From positions 62,001 to 126,000 of the forward strand of contig SKCR01038153.1 of NCBI GenBank assembly GCA_019454045.1: DNA of 64,000 nt, written 5' to 3'. Every line of letters begins with the position of its first letter. Position 1 is the first letter of the stretch. This DNA is from Zanthoxylum bungeanum. Lineage: Eukaryota; Streptophyta; Magnoliopsida; Sapindales; Rutaceae. A program made the position numbers and the translations under genes. The notes under the pieces were generated by a model. The model worked only from the letters and a program-made list of their open reading frames with translations, ran no database searches and was not told where the DNA came from. This document shows positions 34,725 to 42,743 of this stretch, in pieces.

Positions 34725-35690
34725 AGTGACTAATCATGTGAAACTTCTACTCCAAGTTACTAGTTGTTTTGTTTCATTCTAAATTTCTGAATAAGTAAAT
34801 TCTCTGATTATATTTACCATTTTCCATATACACATCCAACAAATTATTAAACAACTCATTTTTTGCCCACAACAGTCATAAGTGCAGTTGATAAGAGAGT
34901 AATATTTTTGTCCTAAATTTTTATCAGAATTCACACCTTTTTGTAGCAATGGAATAATTTTTTTCTCATTTTTCTCATTTTTCTGATTTTTTCTTTGATT
35001 TTTGATTTTTTTTTATTTATATACAATATCTTCCGTCTATGTAGCGAGTGTTGGGTCGGTGGCTCCCAAACCAGTTGGCTTTAAGGCACCAGGTGTTAAG
35101 ACACCCCTACGGACTTAATTACTCAGACTTCAGATATATATTTTTTGCAGCATCTTTGATCCATGTAGCGAGCTTTGGGCCAGTGACTCCCAAACCAGTT
35201 GGTTTTAGGGCACTAGGTGTTAAAACACCCTTACAGACTTAATAACTCGGATCTCAGACGTTTTTTTTTTTTACTCCATTGATTTTTGAGATGCTTCCTC
35301 CAATTAAACTAGAGCACTGAATATTACAAACTTTTCAATTACAGTTCATGTCCGTATGTTTCCATATATGTTGTTAATATATGTCAACTGAGCATATGAA
35401 TATCCATTTTAGTTAGTTTTATGGAGAATTCACAAATTAAATAATTCAAAAGGAAATAAATAAAAATTAACTTATTCCGAAATAAATGGTTTGAGATACG
35501 TCTAAGGAATGGAGACTCCTTACAGAGCTATCTCTTACCAATTTCACCTTTTTAGTCAAAATAAAAACACAAAAACGCAAAATATTTTTGTAATTTTTGA
35601 AAAATTTTCAATTTTTTTGTATTTTTCGAAAAATTTTGGACTAAAAAAAACACACAGATTAAAAACAAGGTACTGATCAACTAATTCCTT
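34725..35690 (-). other. G1 3' untranslated region
   Basis: No ORF. Contains a direct repeat of about 120 bp (35040-35145 and 35160-35265, sharing CTCCCAAACCAGTTGG and a GTGTTAA-ACACCC block with a small dyad) and A/T-rich AAAATTTTTCGAAAAATAC-like sequence (35570-35640) of the type seen near Athila 3' ends. Confidence 0.55.
35040..35265 (-). repeat. Direct duplication of about 120 bp in G1 3' UTR
   Basis: Two copies of GTAGCGAG-TTTGGG-CTCCCAAACCAGTTGG-TTTTAGGGCA followed by CAGGTGTTAAGACACCC. About 85% identical by eye. Not coding. Confidence 0.75.
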
Positions 35691-35722
35691 CCCCCAAACC
35701 TAAATGAGACATTGTCCCCAAT
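35691..35722 (-). other. Athila-type 3' signature of G1
   Basis: The minus strand reads CATTGGGGACAATGTCTC and then TTTAGGTTTGGGGGAAGG. Sequences of this form lie between the last ORF and the 3' LTR in Athila-type elements (recall, not searched). Confidence 0.6.
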
Positions 35723-35787
35723 GTCTTAAACGGTAGAATAAGAGTTTAGAAGATAATACCTGGTTAGCTAAAATTTTACATGAAAAG

Positions 35788-36441
35788 TTAAAGGTTAAGA
35801 TCCAGATTAATCCGACGCCTCTTACCACGATCGTCCTCGGACCAATTTATCTTTGAAAGGATAGGGTCAACTTGTGGTTCATAGGCTAAGATTTGGTCAA
35901 TTAGATCCGGAGCAGTTCTAGCAGTAAAGATGAATTCTTTCATAGGTTTTGACACCAACCCATTTCTCCGAGCATCATCAAGAAACACACAAAGAAAATC
36001 ATAAAATCCTTCAACGTTAAATAGCCCAATTGGTTTTTGGTGTCTGTTCAGGTTCGCCCAAGATAGTACTATAAAAATTTCCTCCAATGTGCCCAAGCCA
36101 CCTGGCAAAGAAATAAAAGCATCAGAACGGTTAATCATTTCTACCAATCGTTCAGACATACCTGGCACGATCAGTTCATCTCTGTTTGATGATCCAATAA
36201 GATTTGCCTCCGCCAAGGGTTTTGGAATGATTCCCAAAACGTGACTGCCTCATTCCTGTACGGCCTTTGAAACGATCCCCATTAGTCCAAGATTGCCTCC
36301 GACATATACTAAGTGCATATTTCTTGCAGCTAAGACTCGACCCAATTCCTGTACTACTTCTACGTATTGTGGCTTAGTACCAAAACTACTACCGTAAAAC
36401 ACACAGATGTTTTCAACTCGTCTTCTTGAAGTGGCTTCCAT
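35788..36441 (-). pseudogene. LOG-type cytokinin riboside 5'-monophosphate phosphoribohydrolase, intronless, one in-frame stop
   Basis: 217-codon frame on the minus strand, ATG at 36441, stop at 35788. LOG enzymes release active free-base cytokinin from its nucleotide in the cytosol. Seen: N-terminal nucleotide-fold segment ICVFYGSSFGTKPQY (residues about 12-26), VGGNLGLMG (about 47-55), HVLGIIPK (about 67-74), the Arg/Glu region MSERLVEM, and the family hallmark PGGLGTLEE (about 113-121). The length equals that of typical plant LOGs, whose genes normally have several introns; none is present. A TGA at 36252-36250 (codon 64, within a conserved Gly-rich turn) is the only lesion; the frame is open on both sides. 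The C-terminus KRRRINLDLNL differs from classical LOGs. It lies inside G1, same strand as gag. It could be a very recent pseudogene, or the stop could be a sequencing error. Confidence 0.9.
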
Positions 36442-36462
36442 TTTTATATATTTCTTTCTCAA

Positions 36463-36898
36463 ATCTAAATTTCTTCAAAAGTGCAATGATGAGTTGAATT
36501 TATAGAACCTGAAAAAGGGTGAGTAATAATAGCACTAGTATCTTCCAAATGACGATTGTTAGCTAAACAATAAAAGAAATCATGAAAGGTCAAAAAGTCT
36601 GGATCCTGTCTATGAAAATAAGATAATTACAAGATAAAAACAAATCAAAACAATAATTAAGGCAACGGAATTGTGTACGCAATACACCATTCGCTTAGTA
36701 TAAATTCATTAGGATGCGTCTCAAGAATCCATTCCTTACTCAGCCATCGCTAATGAATTATCTCTTATTTTTGCAAAACACCATTCCTTCTGTCTTAAAA
36801 TGCTCCGTTTGTGCTTTTCCATACAAAAATAACGCACAAAATTAAAAACTCTACAACATGTATACACAAAATATAAAAAAAGAAATAACAACAAATTG
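36463..36898 (-). other. Untranslated stretch between gag block and LOG
   Basis: No ORF and no recognisable pol. A-rich, with TATATAAAAATG immediately before the LOG start (36441-36452), which gives the start codon an A-rich context. A 5' leader inherited from the captured transcript is possible but cannot be shown here. Confidence 0.4.
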
Positions 36899-36927
36899 CA
36901 TGGGTTGCCTCCCTGCTAGCGCTAAAT
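36899..36927 (-). other. GGGAGGCAACCCATG signature of G1
   Basis: Minus strand TTTAGCGCTAGCAGGGAGGC then AACCCATGCA. A motif of this shape (GCGCT...GGGAGGCAACCCA) recurs in Athila-type elements. Here it separates the gag block from the LOG gene. Confidence 0.6.
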
Positions 36928-37090
36928 TTTTCGTCTTCAGCCAGACGTGACTGAAATCTATCCGTCAATGAGGTTTTAGCGTCGTTTTGGATGTCTGATT
37001 AAAGACAATCCCGTGAGCGTTGCTTTTGAAGGGTCTATTCCAACGGTAAATGGGCAAAAATTATTTTGTCCCATTCAGTGCTTGTGCCAC

Positions 37091-38053
37091 TTATTTAACC
37101 TTTGTTGCTCCAGTGGTTCCTGAAAAGAAAGAAAGAAAATCATGAGGTCTCGTATGGTGCTTGACCTTTAATGAAAGTTCCATTCTGTCAAGCTTCTGGG
37201 TGATATCTTTGATTTGTACTCCCCAAAACAGTGAAGTTTCGCCTGAATTCACTGGATCTTCAATTTGGTCTGACAATTGCTCCTCCATTTGCTCTGCTTC
37301 TTGCTCCACATTTTCTTCACATATGTTTTTTAAAATTTCCGTATTCAATTCTTCATCCGTCATCTGTGAAATGCATGCTCCATAAGTGTCAATCTGAGGA
37401 TGTAAAGTTATGTCTGTTTTTAGGTCTTCATCCTCTGATCTGAGTGAAATGATTGGCTCAGGTAGATCTTCTTCAAAAATTTGTGCAATGGAAGCTCCAA
37501 GATCTTCATTTGGAGGAAAGAAAGTTTCATCCTCCTTTGTTGGTGCAGTTGGTACAAATAGCTCAGCTTCTTTATCCTCGTCAGAGTCAGAATAATAAAA
37601 ATCAAATTGAGACTTTGTTGGTTTAGGCTCCTGAAATGATACCTCTGATTCTTGATACTGCTCAGCGTCGTCCTCTGTTATGATGTCTTGATGAATCTCA
37701 AGATATTCGAAGGCTTCAACAGTAGTATTTGAATTTGCTCCGTGAGATATGTGATTCAGGTTGTCTGTTAATTGTCTAACTTGATCTGTCATCCTCTGTA
37801 TAGACGCCGCTTGACTCTGAATTTGTGCATCAAATTGAGCTTCCCGTTCCTCGAACCAATCTTTGAGCATGTGAATCAACTGATCTTCCTCTGATGGTTC
37901 TGGTTCTTGATGAATATTGTAGATGGATGGTGGATAAGATGGAAAATATGATGGTTCTTCGTACCTTGAATGATTCTGATAATTCTGCCACTCTGAAAAG
38001 TATATACATTGATCGCTCGGGTGGTTACCATCACCTATTACACATCTTCCCAT
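37091..38053 (-). CDS. Athila gag-type C-terminal ORF (320 aa)
   Basis: Intact frame from ATG 38053 to stop 37091. The first residues, RCVIGDGNHPSDQCIYFSEW, resemble the zinc-knuckle region of Athila gag (Cys...GxHPSDQC), followed by a Tyr/Pro/Ser stretch (about 30-50). Then comes a helical segment, LIHMLKDWFEEREAQFDAQIQ, with ASIQRMTDQVRQLTDNLN, which matches the coiled-coil-like tail after the knuckle in such gags. The remaining 200 residues are acidic (many Glu/Asp) with no domain I know. The N-terminal capsid part of gag is missing upstream (38054-38328 has no connected frame). No protease or RT follows. Being open for 320 codons in a decayed neighbourhood suggests recent insertion or constraint. 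Identification is moderate. Confidence 0.65.
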   Translation of the reverse strand: MGRCVIGDGNHPSDQCIYFSEWQNYQNHSRYEEPSYFPSYPPSIYNIHQEPEPSEEDQLIHMLKDWFEEREAQFDAQIQSQAASIQRMTDQVRQLTDNLNHISHGANSNTTVEAFEYLEIHQDIITEDDAEQYQESEVSFQEPKPTKSQFDFYYSDSDEDKEAELFVPTAPTKEDETFFPPNEDLGASIAQIFEEDLPEPIISLRSEDEDLKTDITLHPQIDTYGACISQMTDEELNTEILKNICEENVEQEAEQMEEQLSDQIEDPVNSGETSLFWGVQIKDITQKLDRMELSLKVKHHTRPHDFLSFFSGTTGATKVK

Positions 38054-38328
38054 TTCGTTCTATTGAGCAAATGTAGAATTGCTTGATTCTTACATCTAGT
38101 GATAATTGTTGGGCTGAACAACAGGCCTCAGAAAACCGGACTGTTGCTCCCAGATTTGGGGTGTATCTTCTTCTAGTAAAGCTCGAAATCTTTCAATCTC
38201 CCAATAATGTTTCATTTTTTAATCACCTGATAACAAAAGAAAGAAATAAAAAATTACAGATAAAAATAAAGAAAATTAGATACAAGTAAATTAGATAGAT
38301 TCAAAATTAATAACTCAAGAAAAATAAG

Positions 38329-38346
38329 TCCCCGGCAACGGCGCCA
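38329..38346 (-). other. G1 primer-binding site (tRNA-Asp type)
   Basis: Minus strand TGGCGCCGTTGCCGGGGA, six bases (AGTTTT) from the LTR end CGGTCA. This is the site used by Athila-type elements and is complementary to plant tRNA-Asp by family knowledge. Confidence 0.9.
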
Positions 38347-39700
38347 AAAACTTGACCGGCGTAAACACACACATATAACGCAAGCGCACGTATCGTTCAA
38401 GTAGTATAAAAATATTGATCCCACGAGGACTTAATTCCTATTGTTTTTATTAATTATTGATACTATTTATTTACAGATATCCAATTATAGGGAGAAGAGA
38501 ATGATTGTTTGATTGGTTGGTTGAATGTGGTTTTCCTTAATTAAAATAAACAAAAGAAAATACTAAGGAAAATAACAAAAAACTCAAAGATCTAGGGTTG
38601 TTAATTTTTCTAATATCTTTTAAAAGATGAAGTGATTATTTTATGTTTGTGTAATAAATCGGTTTACTAACCTGGAACATGAAATTATGCGAAAGCCTTT
38701 GTCGATGGTCAGACGCAAATACCCAGTTTAACCCAATTGAACCATATGTCTATGTCAACCAAATTATATGGATTCATTAAGTTTAAGTTCCAATTATGGC
38801 TACCCCCGCCCGACAGGTATATGTCTATCCTGTAAGGAAATCTATTAAAGGGTTATCTATCCTCAAGGATGATCGTGGGCTATTAAGTCTAAGGCTGAAA
38901 CCTAAAATCCCTATGTCTAGTTTATTTTAGATTTACCATATCAATATTATTGGTGATCAGACAACAAGAAGCATTAAGCTTAAGACTTAATAAGTAAACC
39001 TTTAAATTACACAAACTATAAAATAACCCCTTATAAACCGGTGATATTAGAATTCATCACAACCCCAGATAACTAACACATAACTAGGGCTAGTAAAAAC
39101 TTAAAAGTAAAAGACATAAAGTAAAAATGCTGAAAAGTAAAAGACATAAAGTAAAAGCTGAAAAGTAAAATAAAATAAAATAAAATGCCAAGGTAAAAGG
39201 ATCAACTTTTACTATTTACTATTTAGATATCTCCATTAATATAATATATTAACTTGTGATTATTTAACCAACCAGCCATATAGGCGGTAACTTGATTAAG
39301 TCAAATTAGGTGGTAAGAAAATTTAATTACCAACCGACCACTCTGGCTGTATCCTTGATTAGTCCGGTTTAAACCAGATTAAAATAAATTACCAACCGAC
39401 CAATCTGGTGGTATCCTTTTTAAGTCCATATTTTAAATAGTGAATATATTATATTTAAGGGAAATTAATCTAAATAGTAACAGTAAAAGAATTACCTTTT
39501 CACCCTAGCTGGGGAAGTTACCTCCTCATGGTGAATAGTAAAAACTGTAAAAAGTAAGAAAGTAAATTACTATTATTACAAAACGTAATTAAAATTAATT
39601 TACAAAACTAAAAACTAAAAGAAACTAGATAGAAAACTCCATATTTACATCAGAGAAATTAGAGAGGAAGGTACATCTAAAACTAAAACATCGAGCTGAA

Positions 39701-39706
39701 TTTATA
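39701..39706 (-). promoter_or_regulatory. Putative TATA box of G1 LTR
   Basis: Minus strand GGCCTATAAATTCAGC. It lies about 45 bp downstream of the nearest G-box in the element's direction, the expected geometry for an LTR promoter driving gag and LOG. Confidence 0.6.
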
Positions 39707-39750
39707 GGCCTCGGTAGGCCATGGGCATCGCGACGCCCGTAGATTTTCAA

Positions 39751-39985
39751 CACGTGTTGGCTTGGCAACGCGAGATCGTGACACGTGTCACTCTTATGTC
39801 GGCAGTTGAATTTTTTATGTCGGCAACATGTGATGGCGACACGTGTCCAGGCGCACATTAGCGTGATCAGCTGAGATTTTGACATGTGGCAGGTGCATTT
39901 TAGCGTAGATGATGATTGTCGGCATCTTAGGATGATGACACGTGGCAGGCGCATTTTAGCAGATCGGCTGTGATGTTGACACGTG
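39751..39985 (-). promoter_or_regulatory. Array of five perfect G-boxes in G1 U3
   Basis: CACGTG occurs at 39751, 39782, 39840, 39939 and 39980, mostly in GACACGTGGC or GACACGTGTC context (ABRE/G-box-like, bound by plant bZIP and bHLH factors in general). A sixth, mutated copy GACATGTGGC is at about 39880. The boxes sit in a degenerate repeat of 40-60 bp with GGCGCATTTTAGC. The 3' LTR copy lacks this region. Confidence 0.8.
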
Positions 39986-40296
39986 GCACGGTGCACGTTA
40001 GTAAAGTCAACTTTTCAGTTTCTGAATTGTGGACCCGGCGTACGTTACCAGCACTCGGCGCACGTTAGGCATCGCGACGCCAAGGGTTTGGCGTCGCGAC
40101 GCGCCAAAATTACCAAAATGCAATTTTTGCAAATTTTCACTGTTTTGCTCCAAATCACCTCCACAATATCCTGAAACTTTATTTATCTACAAAATAACAC
40201 AAAACACATCAAAATATTCACAAAACTCAAGAAACTATACAAAATATTAAGTTAAATGAGTGGGAAATAGTGATAGATTTACCACTCCTCAACATC

Positions 40297-40770
40297 TGTT
40301 GTGTGTGCTCCATTTTGGAGTGCCATTTTCGGCATCTGTTGTATGTGCTCCATTTTGGAGCACCATTTTCGACATCTGTCGTCTGTGCCCCATTTTGGAG
40401 CGTCATTTTCGGCATCTGTTGTGTGTGCTCCATTTTTTGAGCGCCATTTTCGGCATCTGTTGTGTGTGTTCCATTTTGGAGCACCATTTTCGGCATCTGT
40501 TGTGTGTGCTCCATTCTGGAGTGCCATTTTCGGCATCAGTTGTGTGTGCTCCATTTTGGAGCGCCATTTTCGGAATATGTTGTGTGTGCTCCATTTTGGA
40601 GTTTTCGGCATCTGTTGTGTGTGCTCCATTTTGGAGCGCCATTTTCGGCATCTGTTGTGTGTGCTCTATTTTGGAGTGCCATTTTCGTCATCTGTTGTGT
40701 GTGCTCCATTTTTGGAGCGACATTTTCGGCATCTGTTGTGTGTGCACCATTTTTGGCATCTGTTTTGGAC
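40297..40770 (-). repeat. Minisatellite B, right part, about 11 units of 41-43 bp
   Basis: Units read (plus strand) TTTTCGGCATCTGTTGTGTG then TGCTCCATTTTGGAGCGCCA. GCTCCA-TTT-TGGAGC is a perfect 6-bp stem in most units. Open frames of up to 207 codons on both strands result from the repeat and are not genes. A few bases (ACATC, 40292-40296) are the right target duplication of G1. Confidence 0.9.
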
Positions 40771-41169
40771 CATTTCCGAACCGTGCTGTGCGAGAATGTG
40801 GCTCATTTTTGAACCGTTACTTGATGAGATGGTCTTTGCCGCTACAAACCTGCGAATACAAAACAAAAATTGCATGTAGGTGATATGTATGCATGGATAT
40901 GTTTCCTATTCCGACGGGTTAGGCCTTCCTTGTGCTCCTTGGTGCCATTTGCTTGTAAAAGTCTTTGGGCGCCCCCTGGGCCTGCTCATAGTTCCTTTCT
41001 GTCGATTCTCTCTTGGTGATTGCTCAGTTTCCTTTAGTCTCATTGCTTAAGTTCTTGATAAATCCCTTATTCGCGGGGTGGTTGACTGGTCGCCCCCAGA
41101 CTCGATTTAGCTTTTTGCTATTCGTTACTTGCACTTGGCCAAAGTAGATCATGTGATGTGGCGTTCCAA
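40771..41169 (-). other. T3 3' UTR between minisatellites
   Basis: No gene. The minus strand has GGAAGGCCTAACCCGTCGGAATAGG (about 40905-40930), matching the T2 sequence just after its pol stop (AAGGCCTAACCCGACGGGATAAGG at 17174-17197). A second purine-rich GTCTGGGGGCGACCAG lies at about 41085-41100. Confidence 0.6.
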
Positions 41170-41490
41170 AACTACTGATGATCTGGGCCTCGACCCTGAG
41201 ACTCATCCCCAAACCTGATACCGATGCTGATGTGGGCCTCAACCTTGGGACTCATCCCAAAACTGATACTGATGTGGGCCTCGCCCCCAAACTATTACTG
41301 ATGTGGGCCTCGCCCCAGACTGATACTGATGCGGGCCTCACCCCCAAACTGATACTTATGTGGGCCTCGCCCCAGACTGATACCGATGTCGGCCTCGCCC
41401 CAGACTGATACTGATGCGGGCCTCGCCCCTAAATTGATACCGATGTGGGCTTCGCCCCAAGATTGATACTGATGTGGGCCTTGCCCCATG
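41170..41490 (-). repeat. Minisatellite A' in T3 (inverted, shortened relative of A)
   Basis: First units read (minus strand) GGGATGAGTCCCAAGGTTGAGGCCCACATC, clearly the A unit. Later ones shrink to about 30 bp (GGGGCGAGGCCCACATCAGTATCAGTTT) by loss of the GTCCC half. About nine units. Confidence 0.8.
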
Positions 41491-42738
41491 CTCCATTTTC
41501 AAGATTGATTCTAATGTGATGTCGCATATCAACATGTTGTATTGCCTCTCACGAGATAGTCCTGATAGCTAAACATATTTTCATCCTCAATGGAAGCTTC
41601 GAGGCGAAACCAAAGAACCTTCAAAGTACTTAATATACTCAAATCCGACCGTTTGGGTGCGTGATCTGAACTAGACTCCTAGTGTGTGTGTGCCAAGGCT
41701 CTGTCGCAGCTTAATTCTTAAGTAAGCCAACTCGATGATTTTGTCTTGGAGAATTGGATCGGTGGGTCTAACCAACCTAGATGTCTTGATCATACTCTGT
41801 GATTACTTCTTCGTACTCAATATGATATGGTTTTCTTCTTTTTTCTTTTGTCTATCTTTTTTCTTTCTTTTCATTTTGAACTTTCTTTTTCTTTTTTCTT
41901 TTTTCTTTTTATTCTTTTCTTTTTTTTTTCAGCACACCTACCATTTAAGGTAGCATTTCTCCCTATCGTGGTCCTAATACTCACCCATGGGTAGCTTCAC
42001 GCTTATCGGTTATAGGTGGTCTATTTTTTTCTTTTTTTCTTTTCAGAGACTTTTCTTCGTTTCGAACCATATCATATATCATAGCATAAGTAAACCAGGA
42101 TGGACATCCAGGAAAACAGTCATTCACTGATCTGCCATCTCTTCAACTAGTCATCTCACAGACTACTCAGGCTTCCACTGCTAAGATCCTCTAATTAAGT
42201 GCTCGCGAGTCTAGTCAAGATCAACTACTTAAAATATCGGATGAGAGTACATCTCGCACTTATCGTTTCTAAGGTTTCACCCTGAAGTAAATAATGTCAT
42301 CACTGGACTTATGCCTAACTATTAGGGACTAAAAACAAACAATTTTTGTCTTTTTTTTTTCTTTTTTTTTGAGGCCCCCAATGATTTTTTTATCCTTACC
42401 GTAAAATTTTATGTTTCTCGGTCTCCTTTTTTCCCCAACATCCAGGTTTGCTAAACTCTTCTTGACGAGTCTTCTTTTATCCCTAACCCAACGGATATCT
42501 ATGATGGCTTTTAAGACACAAGGGTTAACATGATGCGTGTATGCATGAGATGCATGAAATGTGTGCGATGCATGAGATATAATATGCATGTGGTTTTCAA
42601 AAGCATAAAGGGGTGGCTTCTATAGGTCATACAACTACGGTTCACATGCGGGTTTATGCGGGTATAGACAAAGGCTCTCGTCGACGAAGGATTGCCCATA
42701 ACTAGGTCTCCCCACTCAAGGGTCCGAGCGACCAAGTG
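41491..42738 (-). other. T3 internal non-coding region
   Basis: No ORF. Polypyrimidine tracts on the plus strand at 41830-41935, 42022-42042 and 42350-42372. A run of ATGCATGAGATGCATG-like short repeats at 42533-42585. Continues at 52781 beyond E4. Confidence 0.5.
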
Positions 42739-42743
42739 AGCGC
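42739..42743. repeat. E4 target-site duplication, left
   Basis: AGCGC, identical to 52776-52780. Confidence 0.9.

Larger units (their letters stand above)
33563..40291 (-). mobile_element. Athila-type non-autonomous element G1 carrying a LOG gene
   Basis: 6.73 kb, minus strand: 5' LTR 38353-40291, PBS 38329-38346, gag-type ORF 38053-37091, a GGGAGGCAACCCATG signature at 36899-36927, LOG-type gene 36441-35788, a CATTGGGGACAATG signature at 35691-35722, partial 3' LTR 33563-34724. Both signatures and the Asp-type PBS are familiar from Athila elements. Flanks are GCATC and ACATC (4 of 5 identical), inside minisatellite B of T3. There is no protease, RT, RNase H or integrase, so movement would need enzymes in trans. 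The LOG gene occupies the place where pol and env lie in autonomous relatives. Confidence 0.8.
38353..40291 (-). repeat. 5' LTR of G1 (1,939 bp)
   Basis: Minus strand starts TGAGGAGTGGTAAATC at 40291 and ends ACGCCGGTCA at 38353. U3 (about 39710-40291) holds a G-box cluster; a TATA box follows at 39701-39706; R/U5 fill the rest. The segment 40020-40115 contains GGCATCGCGACGCC and its inverted copies (GGCGTCGCGACGC), GC-rich palindromes unlike the AT-rich surroundings. Confidence 0.8.

Noticed and set aside
36250..36462. Reading the LOG gene as two separate genes
   Set aside because: Both parts are in the same frame with a single TGA between them and together match one LOG protein end to end. 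The upstream extension before ATG 36441 uses a non-ATG start and lacks LOG similarity.
40260..40883. Cys/Phe-rich 192-207-codon frames over minisatellite B, and antisense frames of up to 116 codons
   Set aside because: Translation of the 41-43-bp unit in all frames; no start context or independent support.
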